64,000 bases of DNA from Marinifilum sp965230805 (GCF_965230805.1 NZ_OZ246019.1:2914001-2978000); one strand, 5' to 3'; positions 51,703 to 61,373 are shown, counted from the stretch's first letter. Numbers and translations: made by a program. The notes: generated from the sequence alone by a model not told the origin.

Positions 51703-52062
51703 TTAATTTTTAGGATAGGATAAAACTTGAGCAGAAAGAATCTTATTCGACATTATGCCGGACCCTTTCCCATTGGTGATTTTTTTACTTTCGTTTTGTA
51801 TCACCAGCATTTCGATGATTTCGGATGCTATAAGATCCGGATCATCCATTTCATTTTTATCCCGTCCGCTTTCTGGTAAAAAACAGAATCCCGAAAAGCC
51901 AGATTCTTTCGATGGCATCAGTAAGTTGTAACTTGCATTCATGGTGGAAATTTTTATTTCCTGATTCATACTTGCAAATACAGCATATGATTTTCTGCTC
52001 CATCGTCTGAATACCTGCAAATTCGATCTTTGTTTACCGATTTTTTGTACAGACGTCATCAT
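51703..52062 (-). CDS. Small protein of unknown function upstream of bioB
   Basis: A 119-residue protein without signal peptide or membrane helix. Residues 13-46 are basic and aromatic (LQVFRRWSRKSYAVFASMNQ, then KISTMNASYN). This resembles short ORFs I recall near vitamin-uptake TonB receptor genes in Bacteroidales, though I cannot check that here. The second half is polar (EIIEMLVIQNESKKITNG). It lies 20 bp before bioB and is probably co-transcribed, so it may be a regulatory leader ORF or a small partner protein. No known domain is seen. Confidence 0.5.
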   Translation of the reverse strand: MMTSVQKIGKQRSNLQVFRRWSRKSYAVFASMNQEIKISTMNASYNLLMPSKESGFSGFCFLPESGRDKNEMDDPDLIASEIIEMLVIQNESKKITNGKGSGIMSNKILSAQVLSYPKN

Positions 52063-52210
52063 TTCAATTTTTTGTTTGAAGATAGCAAGCTAAGATTAAA
52101 TGATTGAAGAAAGCAAGATAGCTAATTCGGAGTCAAAAGTATTATTTTTTTCTTTTCGAACTTGATTTTGCAAGATGTAAGTAGAGGTGTTACAGGCTTG
52201 GTCAGTAAAA

Positions 52211-53499
52211 TCAAAACCTCTCGGTAGAATTAATGCTTTTATAAGCAATCAACATATCGTAATTCAGAGCAATATCATGATAGTAAACATAGATTACATA
52301 GTCGTTTTCGGTTTCCCAATGATTGCCCTCAATATAAGATGTATCAGGAATCTTTGTATTGTGGTCAACCAAGGCAAACTGGTAATTGTAATAACCTTGT
52401 TTCATAAAAATTGTGGCAACATAAGCACCCTTCTCATAGTCGTAGTGCATTTTATTTCGCTCATTGCATTGCCAGTTGTTGAAATTACCATGTACATAAA
52501 AGTCACCATGCCTTAGTTCATTATCCATAGGCAAAGTAAAATTGATATATGCATAGTCTGCTTCAGTTTCGGGAGTATCACGCTCTTGAACTTCAATAAG
52601 GTAATTCCCATTAATATCCTGTTCGAAGATATATTGCTTAAAGTGGCGGTTGTTGCCTGGCGACAGTAGCACCAATGAGGTATCCATTTCTCTGGTAATT
52701 TCTCTGATGAATCTGGTTTGATATCTTAAACTTTTTAAATCAAAATGGCGGAATTCATTACCACCTGCAAATATGTTTTCCTCCTCGTAATCAAAAACCA
52801 ATTCGTTTTTACGAATAAAAATGGGTTTTAATTTTTTCTCCGTGCCGTCCAATCTATTGTTTTGTGTTAGAACTACAGTAAGATCAAGTTGAGGGTTATC
52901 AATCTTGAAATTTGGGTGAAAAATGCTAAAATCCACTTCTTGATGAGAATCTCTTTTGTCAATTGAAACAGGATGTTTTACAATTCCTTGAATATCAACT
53001 TTGAGTCTAATATCATGAATCGCTGACGAATAACGACCTTTTCAGGATCAAAATCTTCGTAAACCTCAATCACGTAATTGCCGGATAGTTTTAAGCTGAT
53101 ATCATCATTGGGGATTTTAACACTATAGTGGATATAATTAACATTTGTATTAAAAGAGTGTTCGTACTCTGTAATTTGGTTTTCCGAAAAACCTTCAAGA
53201 AAATCGAACTCGCTAAGGCCTGAATTGTACCAATTTTTATCACAATGTAGAATTCGATAGGAGTAATCTTGAATATTTTCTTTAATTTCGTCAAAAGAAA
53301 AAAGGAGCTGATTATCTCCTTTTAATTGGATAACTGGTTCTGCAAGTTCCCAACCAATAGGAAACATCTGAACAGTATTAATGCTGTTTTTCTTTATTTC
53401 ATTGCGATATATAAATCCAGAATCAAGATCGGAAGCCTTACAATTTACTGAAATTAAGATGGAAAAGGAGATAATGGATATCAAGAAAATTTTACGCAT
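52211..53499 (-). pseudogene. Type IX secretion 'plug' protein (DUF5103), frameshifted
   Basis: Two adjoining frames together make one DUF5103 protein of about 429 residues. The first (from 53499) has a signal peptide and VIQLKGDNQLLFSFDEIKEN, HCDKNWYNSGLSEFDFLEGF and RQRFMILDSK, then leaves the family and stops at 52978. The correct sequence continues one base out of frame as VDIQGIVKHPVSIDKRDSHQ, then DFSIFHPNFKIDNPQ and on to 52211. The total length of 1289 bp is one short of a multiple of three, so one base is missing near 53000-53006. DUF5103 proteins plug the SprA channel of the T9SS. A sequencing error or a real mutation would look the same. Confidence 0.8.
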
Positions 53500-53643
53500 A
53501 TTGATATGTATATATATTGGTTAAAAATAGACCAAAAACTTATATTTTAAGAATTTGCTTTATATATTTGTGAGCGAATTTTTTACATGTATTAAAAAAC
53601 ATGTATCCGATCGTTTTAGAACACATTCATGCAATTTGTTCTG

Positions 53644-53675
53644 TTATGAATTGGAGTATTAATTATTTATTTTTG
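53644..53675 (+). promoter_or_regulatory. Candidate promoter of the nqr operon
   Basis: TATTTTTG (53668-53675) matches the TAnnTTTG -7 element, 30 bp before the nqrA ATG. TTATG at 53644 lies about 19 bp further upstream as a poor -33 element. Confidence 0.4.
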
Positions 53676-53705
53676 ACGCAAATTAATAAAATCAAATAGT
53701 TTAAC

Positions 53706-55061
53706 ATGTCTGAAGTTAAAAAGATCAAAAAAGGCTTAGATATTAAGCTGATGGGAAAGGCTGAAAAAGTACTTGAAAAATCTGATCGTTCTGAGACATA
53801 TGCAATTAAACCTACCGATTTTCCCGGATTAACACCAAAATTAAAAGTTAAGGTGGATGCTGAAGTAAAGGCTGGAACTCCTTTATTCTTCGATAAGTAT
53901 TGCCCTGAAATTAATTTTGCATCTCCGGTTAGTGGTAAAGTAGTTGCTATCAATCGAGGAGAACGAAGAAAGATTTTAGAAGTGGTTGTTCAAGCCAACG
54001 CAGAAATCCAATACGAAGAGTTTAAGAAAGCTGATCCTACTGGTCTTTCGCGCAATGAAGTTAAGGAAGAAATCCTTAAAAGTGGTCTTTGGGCCTTTAT
54101 TCGTCAACGTCCTTACGACGTAATAGCAAAACCAGAAGAAACGCCTAAAGCAATCTTCATTTCTGCTTTCGATTCAGCACCTTTAGCGGCAGATGTTGAT
54201 TTTCTTTTAGAAGGAGATGCAGAGGCATTCCAGATTGGTATTGATGCACTCCGCAAGCTTACCGAAGGAAAGGTTCATTTGAATATCAATCCGAATCTGA
54301 ATCAGGCAAAAATATTTACAGAAGTTAAGAATGCTATCGTAAATCAATTTACAGGAGTTCACCCATCAGGTAATGTAGGCGTTCAAATCCATCATGTCGA
54401 TCCGATTAACAAAGGAGAAGTTGCTTGGGTTGTTCGTCCGCAAGAAGTTGTTTTCATTGGTCGTTTGTTTCAGAAGGGGATTTATGATGTAAGTCGTAAA
54501 GTAGCTCTTTGTGGTTCCGAAGTTAAAACACCATGCTATTTCGAAAGTATAGCCGGATCTTCTGTTCGAAATATCTTAAAAGGAAAACTGAAAGATGATG
54601 AGAAGATTCGTGTAATTTCAGGTAATGTATTAACAGGGAAACAAATTCCGGAGGATGGTTTCATTAGTATGTACGATTCACAAATTACAGTGATTCCCGA
54701 AGGAGATAAGCATGAATTCTTAGGTTGGGCTATGCCTGGCTTCAACAAATTCTCTATGTCAAAAGCCTTTTTCTCATGGTTAAGTCCTAATAAGGAGTAT
54801 CGTTTGGATGCTAATCTGCATGGAGAGCATCGTGCTTACGTTGTTTCCGGAGAGTATGAGAAAGTTCTTCCTATGGATGTATTGCCTGTTCACTTGATCA
54901 AATCAATCTTGGTTGAAGATATCGATCAAATGGAGCAATTGGGGATTTATGAAGTTGCACCTGAAGATTTTGCTTTATGCGAATTCGTTTGTACATCAAA
55001 AATTGATGTTCAGGATATCGTCCGTAAGGGAATTGATCTGATGATTAAAGAAATGAGCTAA
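53706..55061 (+). CDS. nqrA: Na+-translocating NADH:quinone reductase subunit A
   Basis: A 451-residue peripheral cytoplasmic subunit of Na+-NQR with no cofactor of its own; in the complex it closes the cytoplasmic side near NqrB and the quinone site. Landmarks are IKKGLDIKLMGKAE, KPTDFPGLTPKLKV, CPEINFASPVSGKVVAINRG (a barrel-sandwich motif), FIRQRPYDVIAKP, GVHPSGNVGVQIHHVDP and GEYEKVLPMDVLPVHLIKSIL. Length matches Bacteroidetes NqrA. It opens the nqrABCDEF run. Confidence 0.96.
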   Translation: MSEVKKIKKGLDIKLMGKAEKVLEKSDRSETYAIKPTDFPGLTPKLKVKVDAEVKAGTPLFFDKYCPEINFASPVSGKVVAINRGERRKILEVVVQANAEIQYEEFKKADPTGLSRNEVKEEILKSGLWAFIRQRPYDVIAKPEETPKAIFISAFDSAPLAADVDFLLEGDAEAFQIGIDALRKLTEGKVHLNINPNLNQAKIFTEVKNAIVNQFTGVHPSGNVGVQIHHVDPINKGEVAWVVRPQEVVFIGRLFQKGIYDVSRKVALCGSEVKTPCYFESIAGSSVRNILKGKLKDDEKIRVISGNVLTGKQIPEDGFISMYDSQITVIPEGDKHEFLGWAMPGFNKFSMSKAFFSWLSPNKEYRLDANLHGEHRAYVVSGEYEKVLPMDVLPVHLIKSILVEDIDQMEQLGIYEVAPEDFALCEFVCTSKIDVQDIVRKGIDLMIKEMS

Positions 55062-55158
55062 AAATAGTTAGTACTTAAAGTCCATAAAGTTAAAAAGGAA
55101 TAATTAATTCATAACTTTCAATTTTAGGCACTTCAAGTATTTAAAACTTAAAAATACA

Positions 55159-56337
55159 ATGAAAGCACTTAGAAAATTTCTTGATAAAAAGAAACCTTTA
55201 TTTGAAAAAGGGGGTAAGTTGGAAAAGTTGGCGTCTACTTTCGACGCTTTTGAGACTTTCTTATTTGTTCCTGATCATACTTCCAAAACAGGTACACACA
55301 TCAAAGATGCTATTGATTTGAAGCGCACGATGTCTGTGGTTGTTATGGCTTTAATACCTTCCTTGTTGTTTGGTATGTACAACATAGGATACCAACACTT
55401 CTTATCTGTTGGTCAAACTACTGATCTAACTGAGATATTCGTATATGGTTTAATCAAAGTATTACCAATCGTGGTGGTATCATACGTAGTTGGTTTGGGA
55501 ATCGAGTTTGCATTTGCGCAAATGAGAGGACATGCTGTAAACGAGGGATTCCTGGTTTCCGGTATGTTAATTCCTTTGGTTATGCCAATTGAAGCTCCGC
55601 TTTGGATGGTAGCTGTATCAACTGCCTTTGCAGTAGTTGTTGGAAAAGAAGTATTTGGCGGAACTGGAATGAATATTTGGAACCCGGCTTTGGTTGCACG
55701 TGCATTCTTCTTCTTTGCCTATCCGTCTAAAATGTCGGGTGACGCAGTTTGGATAGCTGAAAAAGCAGATACTTTTTCTGGGGCAACACCACTGGCTCAT
55801 GCTGCGTCTTTGGTTGATACCAATGGTGATGTTGCAAAATCAATCTTTGAACAACATCTAAGCAATGCTTGGGACATGTTTGTGGGATTTATCCCTGGAT
55901 CGATTGGAGAAACATCCACTCTTGCAATATTGATTGGTGCAGTTATTCTGATTGCTACTGGCATCGGAAGTTGGAGAATCATGTTATCGGTATTTGTTGG
56001 AGGTTACGCTATGGGAGCTATCTTCAACCTAATTGGTGCAAACCCATATATGGAATTAGTTCCTGCTTGGCAGCACTTAATTATGGGGGGATTTGCATTT
56101 GGTGCCGTATTTATGGCCACTGATCCTGTATCAGCAACTCAAACTACACGTGGTAAATACATTTATGGTTTCTTAATTGGATTTCTGGCTGTATTAATTC
56201 GTGTTGTAAATGCAGGTTTCCCAGAAGCCATGATGTTGGTAATTCTTTTCATGAACACTTTTGCCCCATTGATCGATCACTATGTTGTTCAAGGCAATGT
56301 GAAGAGAAGATTGAAACGAGTAAAGGTGAAAGCTTAA
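55159..56337 (+). CDS. nqrB: Na+-NQR subunit B
   Basis: A 392-residue membrane subunit with about ten helices that carries covalent FMN and riboflavin and takes part in Na+ movement and quinone reduction. The FMN attachment motif DTFSGATPLA is intact, with Thr210 as the linked residue. NEGFLVSGMLIPLVMP and FGGTGMNIWNPALVARAF are typical. FMN attachment requires ApbE, whose gene lies at the end of the operon. It starts 97 bp after nqrA. Confidence 0.96.
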   Translation: MKALRKFLDKKKPLFEKGGKLEKLASTFDAFETFLFVPDHTSKTGTHIKDAIDLKRTMSVVVMALIPSLLFGMYNIGYQHFLSVGQTTDLTEIFVYGLIKVLPIVVVSYVVGLGIEFAFAQMRGHAVNEGFLVSGMLIPLVMPIEAPLWMVAVSTAFAVVVGKEVFGGTGMNIWNPALVARAFFFFAYPSKMSGDAVWIAEKADTFSGATPLAHAASLVDTNGDVAKSIFEQHLSNAWDMFVGFIPGSIGETSTLAILIGAVILIATGIGSWRIMLSVFVGGYAMGAIFNLIGANPYMELVPAWQHLIMGGFAFGAVFMATDPVSATQTTRGKYIYGFLIGFLAVLIRVVNAGFPEAMMLVILFMNTFAPLIDHYVVQGNVKRRLKRVKVKA

Positions 56338-56357
56338 TCAAATAATCAAACTAAGAC

Positions 56358-57062
56358 ATGAATACGAATAGTAATAAATATACTTTCCTTTATGCTTCTG
56401 TAATGGTGCTGATTGTAGCAGCTGTATTGTCTTTTACTGCCTTGCAATTAAAGCCACGTCAGAATAAAAACAAGGAAATTGAGAAAAAACAGGACATATT
56501 AAAAGCTGTGGGTATTACTTCAACTCCTGGTGATGCAGAAAAGTTGTATGATCAGTACATTGTTAAAGCTTTTACTGTTGGAGCAGAAGGTAAGGTGAAA
56601 TCAGAAGACAAAGAGGAAGCCTTTAAGATAGATTTGAAAAAAGAAAGTAGTAAAGATCTTAACAAGAGAAATTTACCTGTTTTTGTTTTCAATAAAGAAG
56701 GTGTTGGTGAAAAAATGATCTTACCAGTAAGAGGTAAAGGAATGTGGGGGCCAATCTGGGGATACATTTCAATGGAAAAAGATGGAAATACCATTTTCGG
56801 GGCCACTTTTGCTCATAAAAGTGAAACACCAGGTTTAGGTGCAGAAATTGCTACCGATGAATTCCAGAATCAATTTGTTGGAAAACAAATTTTCGATGAG
56901 GTTGGCAAATTTACCTCTATCGTAATGGTAAAAGGTACGGCTAGTGGAAATCTCCATCAGTTCGATGCAGTATCGGGTGGTACTGTTACTTCTAAGGGGT
57001 TCGAAACCATGCTTCGTGATAACCTTAGTAGTTATGAAAAGTTTTTAAAATCTTCAAAATAA
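56358..57062 (+). CDS. nqrC: Na+-NQR subunit C
   Basis: A 234-residue subunit with one N-terminal transmembrane helix (residues 9-30) and a periplasmic FMN-binding domain. The flavinylation motif reads DAVSGGTVTS, with Thr209 as the expected FMN site; the usual Ala before it is Gly. GKGMWGPIWGYISM and SETPGLGAEI are typical of the FMN_bind fold. It receives its FMN from ApbE and passes electrons between the Fe centre of NqrD/E and NqrB. Confidence 0.95.
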   Translation: MNTNSNKYTFLYASVMVLIVAAVLSFTALQLKPRQNKNKEIEKKQDILKAVGITSTPGDAEKLYDQYIVKAFTVGAEGKVKSEDKEEAFKIDLKKESSKDLNKRNLPVFVFNKEGVGEKMILPVRGKGMWGPIWGYISMEKDGNTIFGATFAHKSETPGLGAEIATDEFQNQFVGKQIFDEVGKFTSIVMVKGTASGNLHQFDAVSGGTVTSKGFETMLRDNLSSYEKFLKSSK

Positions 57063-57069
57063 GTACGAG

Positions 57070-57714
57070 ATGAGCGATAAAGAACCATTATTCTCGGCTA
57101 AAAACCGAAAATTGCTAACCAATCCATTGGGTAGTGATAATCCTATTACTGTGCAGGTATTGGGTATTTGCTCGGCCTTGGCAGTAACTGCAAAATTGGA
57201 ACCAGCTATTGTTCTTTCCATTTCAGTTATGGCTGTATTGGCACTTGCTAATGTTATAGTTTCAATACTTAGAAATACAATCCCATCACGAATTAGAATA
57301 ATTGTGCAATTGGTTGTGGTTGCTGCTTTGGTAATCCTTGTTGACCAGATATTGAAAGCCTTTGCCTATGATGTAAGCAAACAACTATCGGTATTTGTTG
57401 GGCTGATAATTACTAACTGTATTATTATGGGACGTTTAGAGGCATTTGCTTTAGGTAATAAGCCTTGGCCAGCATTCCTTGATGGAATAGGAAATGCTGC
57501 CGGCTATGGTATTATTCTGGTAATTGTAGCCTTTTTCCGTGAATTACTTGGATCGGGAACCCTTTATGGTTTTCATGTGATCCCGCAAGCAGTTTATGAT
57601 ATGGGTTACGAGAACAACGGATTAATGATTCTACCTCCAATGGCATTGGTGGTTGTAGGTATCATTATTTGGGTACAAAGATCTAAGGATAAGTCCTTAA
57701 TTGAGTCGAACTAA
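57070..57714 (+). CDS. nqrD: Na+-NQR subunit D
   Basis: A 214-residue six-helix membrane protein homologous to NqrE and RnfE. Cys34 (LGICSALAV) and Cys116 (TNCIIMG) are the two ligands this subunit gives to the Fe centre at the NqrD/NqrE interface. NPLGSDNPITVQVLG and GNKPWPAFLDGIGNAAGYG are conserved. It begins 7 bp after nqrC and precedes nqrE by 18 bp. Confidence 0.96.
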   Translation: MSDKEPLFSAKNRKLLTNPLGSDNPITVQVLGICSALAVTAKLEPAIVLSISVMAVLALANVIVSILRNTIPSRIRIIVQLVVVAALVILVDQILKAFAYDVSKQLSVFVGLIITNCIIMGRLEAFALGNKPWPAFLDGIGNAAGYGIILVIVAFFRELLGSGTLYGFHVIPQAVYDMGYENNGLMILPPMALVVVGIIIWVQRSKDKSLIESN

Positions 57715-57732
57715 TCTAAAGAAAACTGAAAC

Positions 57733-58350
57733 ATGGAAAATCTGATTAATATATTTATCAAGTCGATCTTCATCGACAACATGGTATTCGCATATTTCTT
57801 TGGGATGTGTTCATACCTTGCGGTATCAAAAACCGTTAAAACTTCTATGGGATTAGGTTTGGCAGTAATATTCGTATTGGGTATTACAGTTCCTATGAAC
57901 TACATGCTAAACAAATACATATTGGCTGAAGGAGCTCTGGTGTGGTTAGATCCTTCTATGGCAGATGTTGATTTAAGTTTCTTAAGCTTTATCATGTTTA
58001 TTGCTGTAATTGCTTCTATGGTGCAGTTGGTAGAGATGATCGTTGAGAAATTTGCACCTACATTGTATTCTTCACTTGGTATTTTTCTACCATTGATTGC
58101 TGTAAACTGTGCAATTTTAGGTGGGTCACTATTTATGCAGGAAAGAGATTACTCCTCTTTGGCAGAAGCGACTTCTTTCGGTTTAGGATCTGGAATTGGG
58201 TGGTTACTTGCGATTGTAGGTATTGCAGCGATTCGCGAAAAAATACGTTACTCTAATGTTCCTGCTCCATTAAGAGGATTGGGGATTACATTTATTGTAA
58301 CAGGATTAATGGGAATCGCCTTTATGAGCTTCATGGGTATCAAACTCTAA
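57733..58350 (+). CDS. nqrE: Na+-NQR subunit E
   Basis: A 205-residue six-helix membrane protein, pseudosymmetric to NqrD. Cys26 (FFGMCSYLAVS) and Cys126 (AVNCAILGGSLF) supply the other two ligands of the shared Fe site. SFGLGSGIGWLLAIVGIAAIREKI is the conserved late segment. The 112-bp spacer after it carries AT-rich TTAATTATTAATGATGAATTAAG-like heptad repeats before nqrF. Confidence 0.96.
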   Translation: MENLINIFIKSIFIDNMVFAYFFGMCSYLAVSKTVKTSMGLGLAVIFVLGITVPMNYMLNKYILAEGALVWLDPSMADVDLSFLSFIMFIAVIASMVQLVEMIVEKFAPTLYSSLGIFLPLIAVNCAILGGSLFMQERDYSSLAEATSFGLGSGIGWLLAIVGIAAIREKIRYSNVPAPLRGLGITFIVTGLMGIAFMSFMGIKL

Positions 58351-58462
58351 GCTTTAAATTAATTATTAATTATTAATGATGAATTAAGAATTAAAAGGAG
58401 TAAAATAAATTATTCATTCAAAATTTATAACTCTTCATTCATAATTCGAAATTAGAATAGAG

Positions 58463-59722
58463 ATGATATTATTAACAACACAGGGAACAGTGATTGCCAC
58501 AAGTATTGTTATTTTCTTGCTTGTGATACTGGTACTGGTTTCTATCCTATTGTATGCAAAGAAGAAACTTACTCCATCAGGAGAAGTTACAATTGATATT
58601 AATGAAGGAGACCTAAAATTGGTTGTTGAACCAGGGAATACTCTTTTGGGTACCTTAGGAGAGGAAAAAATCTTTTTACCATCTGCTTGTGGTGGAGGCG
58701 GTACTTGTGCAATGTGTAAGTGCCAGGTGCACGATGGAGCTGGATCAATTTTACCAACCGAAACAGGATATTTTACTCGTAAAGAAGCTCAAAGTGATTG
58801 GCGTTTGGCTTGTCAGGTTAAGGTAAAAGAGGATATGACCATGTCGATTCCTCAGGAAATTATGGGAATCAAGAAATGGGAGTGTGAAGTGGTTTCGAAC
58901 CACAATGTGGCTACTTTCATTAAGGAGTTCGTGGTAAAACTTCCCGAAGGAGAAATTCTTGACTTTAAATCAGGGGGATACATTCAGATTGATGTACCTA
59001 AGGTTGATGTTGATTTTAAGGATATGGATATCGAAGAAGATTACAAAGGAGATTGGGAACAATTTAAGATGTTCGATCTTAAAATGAAAAACCCGGAGCC
59101 TACCTACCGTGCGTACTCAATGGCTAACCATCCGGCCGAGGGTAATATTGTGATGTTGAACATCCGTATTGCTACTCCTCCATGGGATAGAGTAAACAAT
59201 AGTTGGATGAATGTAAATCCAGGGATCTGTTCTTCTTTCATTTTCTCTCGTAAGCCAGGTGATAAAGTAACTGTATCGGGTCCTTATGGAGAATTCTTTA
59301 TCAAGGAAACAAACAACGAAATGATGTTTATTGGTGGTGGTGCTGGTATGGCTCCAATGCGTTCACATATCTTCCATTTGTTCCACACCGTAAAAACAGG
59401 TCGTAAAGCTACTTTCTGGTATGGAGCACGTTCCTTAAAAGAGGTGTTCTATGCAGATCAGTTCGACGCTATCGCTGCCGATTTCCCTAACTTTGAATGG
59501 CATTTGGCACTTTCTGAGCCATTACCTGAAGATAATTGGGAAGGACCAACTGGTTTTATTCACCAGGTGATTTACGATAAATACCTAAGTAATCATGAGG
59601 AGCCGGAAGATATAGAATACTATTTGTGTGGACCTCCAATGATGAATTCAGCTGTTCAAAATATGCTTTATGAATTAGGAGTGCCAGATGAAATGGTAGA
59701 TTTCGACGACTTTGGATCGTAA
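58463..59722 (+). CDS. nqrF: Na+-NQR subunit F
   Basis: A 419-residue subunit that takes electrons from NADH. It has one N-terminal helix (residues 10-32), then a 2Fe-2S ferredoxin domain with Cys76, Cys82, Cys85 and Cys117 (CGGGGTCAMCKC and LACQV). Next come an FAD-binding domain (YRAYSMANHP) and an NADH-binding domain (FIGGGAGMAPMRSH, YLCGPPMM). The C-terminal FDDFGS end is standard. A strong terminator follows, before apbE. Confidence 0.96.
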   Translation: MILLTTQGTVIATSIVIFLLVILVLVSILLYAKKKLTPSGEVTIDINEGDLKLVVEPGNTLLGTLGEEKIFLPSACGGGGTCAMCKCQVHDGAGSILPTETGYFTRKEAQSDWRLACQVKVKEDMTMSIPQEIMGIKKWECEVVSNHNVATFIKEFVVKLPEGEILDFKSGGYIQIDVPKVDVDFKDMDIEEDYKGDWEQFKMFDLKMKNPEPTYRAYSMANHPAEGNIVMLNIRIATPPWDRVNNSWMNVNPGICSSFIFSRKPGDKVTVSGPYGEFFIKETNNEMMFIGGGAGMAPMRSHIFHLFHTVKTGRKATFWYGARSLKEVFYADQFDAIAADFPNFEWHLALSEPLPEDNWEGPTGFIHQVIYDKYLSNHEEPEDIEYYLCGPPMMNSAVQNMLYELGVPDEMVDFDDFGS

Positions 59723-59730
59723 TAATAAAA

Positions 59731-59767
59731 AGTAAGCCTCGAATTTTCGAGGCTTGCTTATTTTTTG
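59731..59767 (+). terminator. Intrinsic terminator after nqrF
   Basis: A 10-bp perfect stem (aagcctcgaa / ttcgaggctt) with a 2-base loop is followed by a T-rich tail. It separates nqrF from apbE, so apbE must have its own promoter or rely on read-through. Confidence 0.85.
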
Positions 59768-59812
59768 GACTCTTTGTAAATTCGAGAATTCGTAATATCA
59801 TAATTTTCTATC

Positions 59813-60817
59813 ATGAAAAAGTTTAAATTGCTAATCCTTTTGATGGCAGGATTCGTACTGTTTTCTTGTCAACCTAAAGCTAAATATCATTTCAACGAAG
59901 GAAAAGTGTTTGGAACATTTTATCACTTCGTATATCAATATTCGAATGACAAAGGACTTCAGACTGAAATTCTCAAACTGTTAAAGGAGTTCGATAACTC
60001 ATTGTCAACCTATAATCCTGAGTCGGTAATTTCCAAGGTGAATGAAAACGATTCTTCAGTGGTTTTGGATGATTATTTTATCAACTGTTTTAAGACCAGT
60101 GAACAAATCGCAAAAATCACAGGCGGAGCATTTGATTGGACTGTAGCTCCTCTTGTAAACGCTTGGGGATTTGGGTTCAAAAATAAGCTCGAACCTGAGG
60201 ATATACCAGTTGATAGTTTATTGAAAATAGTAGGATATCAAAAGGTGAAATTAGAGTCAGGGAAAGTGATAAAAGATGATCCTAAAATCATGTTCGATGC
60301 CAGTGCTATTGCAAAGGGATATGGAGTAGATATAGTTGCCGATTATTTGGAATCACAAGGGATTGTTAATTATATGGTTGAAATTGGAGGCGAGATTAGG
60401 GCGAAAGGCAATAGCAATAAAAAAAGGCCATGGCGAGTAGGAATTGATAAACCTATTGATGACCCATCTATTTTATCCAGACAAATACAAGATGTTCTTG
60501 AATTAGAGAATGGGGCTTTAGCAACATCAGGCAATTATCGCCAGTTCTACATTAAAGATGGAAAAAAATATGCTCATACCATTGATCCACGAGTTGGATA
60601 TCCTGTGCAGCACAGCTTACTATCTGCATCGGTTGTGGCGCCAAACTGTATGAAAGCCGATGCTTATGCCACTGCATTTATGGTGCTAGGACTCAAAAAA
60701 AGCATTGAGATTGTTCAAGATGATCCCGAATTGGAAGCTTATTTCATCTTCACAGATAAAATGGGAAGCTTGCAAACATTTACTACAGAAAGTTTAAAAG
60801 GAAAGATTCTCGATTAA
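59813..60817 (+). CDS. apbE: FAD:protein FMN transferase (lipoprotein form)
   Basis: ApbE attaches FMN to Thr of NqrB and NqrC using FAD as donor. The 334-residue protein has a lipobox ending LFSC (Cys19), so it is anchored on the periplasmic side. Family motifs are present: GTFYHFVYQYS, LLKEFDNSLSTYNPESVIS, the AFDWTVAPLVNAWGFG segment, DASAIAKGYGVDIVADYL, the VEIGGEIRAKG strand, YAHTIDPRVGYPV and the late MKADAYATAFMVLG. The position after nqrF fits its role. Confidence 0.95.
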   Translation: MKKFKLLILLMAGFVLFSCQPKAKYHFNEGKVFGTFYHFVYQYSNDKGLQTEILKLLKEFDNSLSTYNPESVISKVNENDSSVVLDDYFINCFKTSEQIAKITGGAFDWTVAPLVNAWGFGFKNKLEPEDIPVDSLLKIVGYQKVKLESGKVIKDDPKIMFDASAIAKGYGVDIVADYLESQGIVNYMVEIGGEIRAKGNSNKKRPWRVGIDKPIDDPSILSRQIQDVLELENGALATSGNYRQFYIKDGKKYAHTIDPRVGYPVQHSLLSASVVAPNCMKADAYATAFMVLGLKKSIEIVQDDPELEAYFIFTDKMGSLQTFTTESLKGKILD

Positions 60818-61000
60818 GATGATTTATAGCTAAATGTGAAGCTTAAATATTTTTTAGGTAGGATTTACGGGTAAATTCGATTAGCAAACTTTGTAAATGC
60901 AATAAGTTAATGGTTCTCTGGTATAATTGTTTGAAAAGTAGTTGTTATGAAAAAGAACTGGTATAATGCAAAGAGAGTAAAACAGAAAATTATATCGGTA

Positions 61001-61168
61001 TCATTTTGTTTCGCATGATTCTACTTCATAATCATTGCAGACACACGAACCGCAACTACTTCCTGTAAATTTTGCTTTCTTATCGAACAGGAGTTTTATT
61101 CCAAATCCAATAAAAGCCAAAACAAGTAAAAATGCTGCGAGTAACAATATTTTAAAGAATACACCCAT
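61001..61168 (-). CDS. Small Cys-rich membrane protein, NqrM-like
   Basis: A 55-residue protein with one N-terminal transmembrane helix (residues 4-28, IKLLFDKK at its cytoplasmic end) and a Cys-rich tail with Cys39, Cys42, Cys44 and Cys52 (SSCGSCVCNDYEVESC). NqrM, needed to deliver Fe to NqrD/NqrE, has the same plan: one helix, a GSCGG-like motif and more cysteines. The position next to nqrABCDEF and apbE supports that idea, although it lies on the opposite strand. The homology is not proven, and the tail is shorter than in gamma-proteobacterial NqrM. Confidence 0.5.
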   Translation of the reverse strand: MGVFFKILLLAAFLLVLAFIGFGIKLLFDKKAKFTGSSCGSCVCNDYEVESCETK

Positions 61169-61373
61169 AAGTGTCTATTTTTTATATTTAAAACGCAAAC
61201 ATTAACGGACTTGTTCTGATACAACCCATATTTAAGATTTTTTAACTTTTATACCACCATTAAGTTCAGGCTGTGCCAGTATTATGATAAACCATAGCTT
61301 TAGTTACGGCGATATTCTTTAAGAACAATCAACTCAAAAGAATGAGACTTATTTTATGGTAATACCAGTAGTA

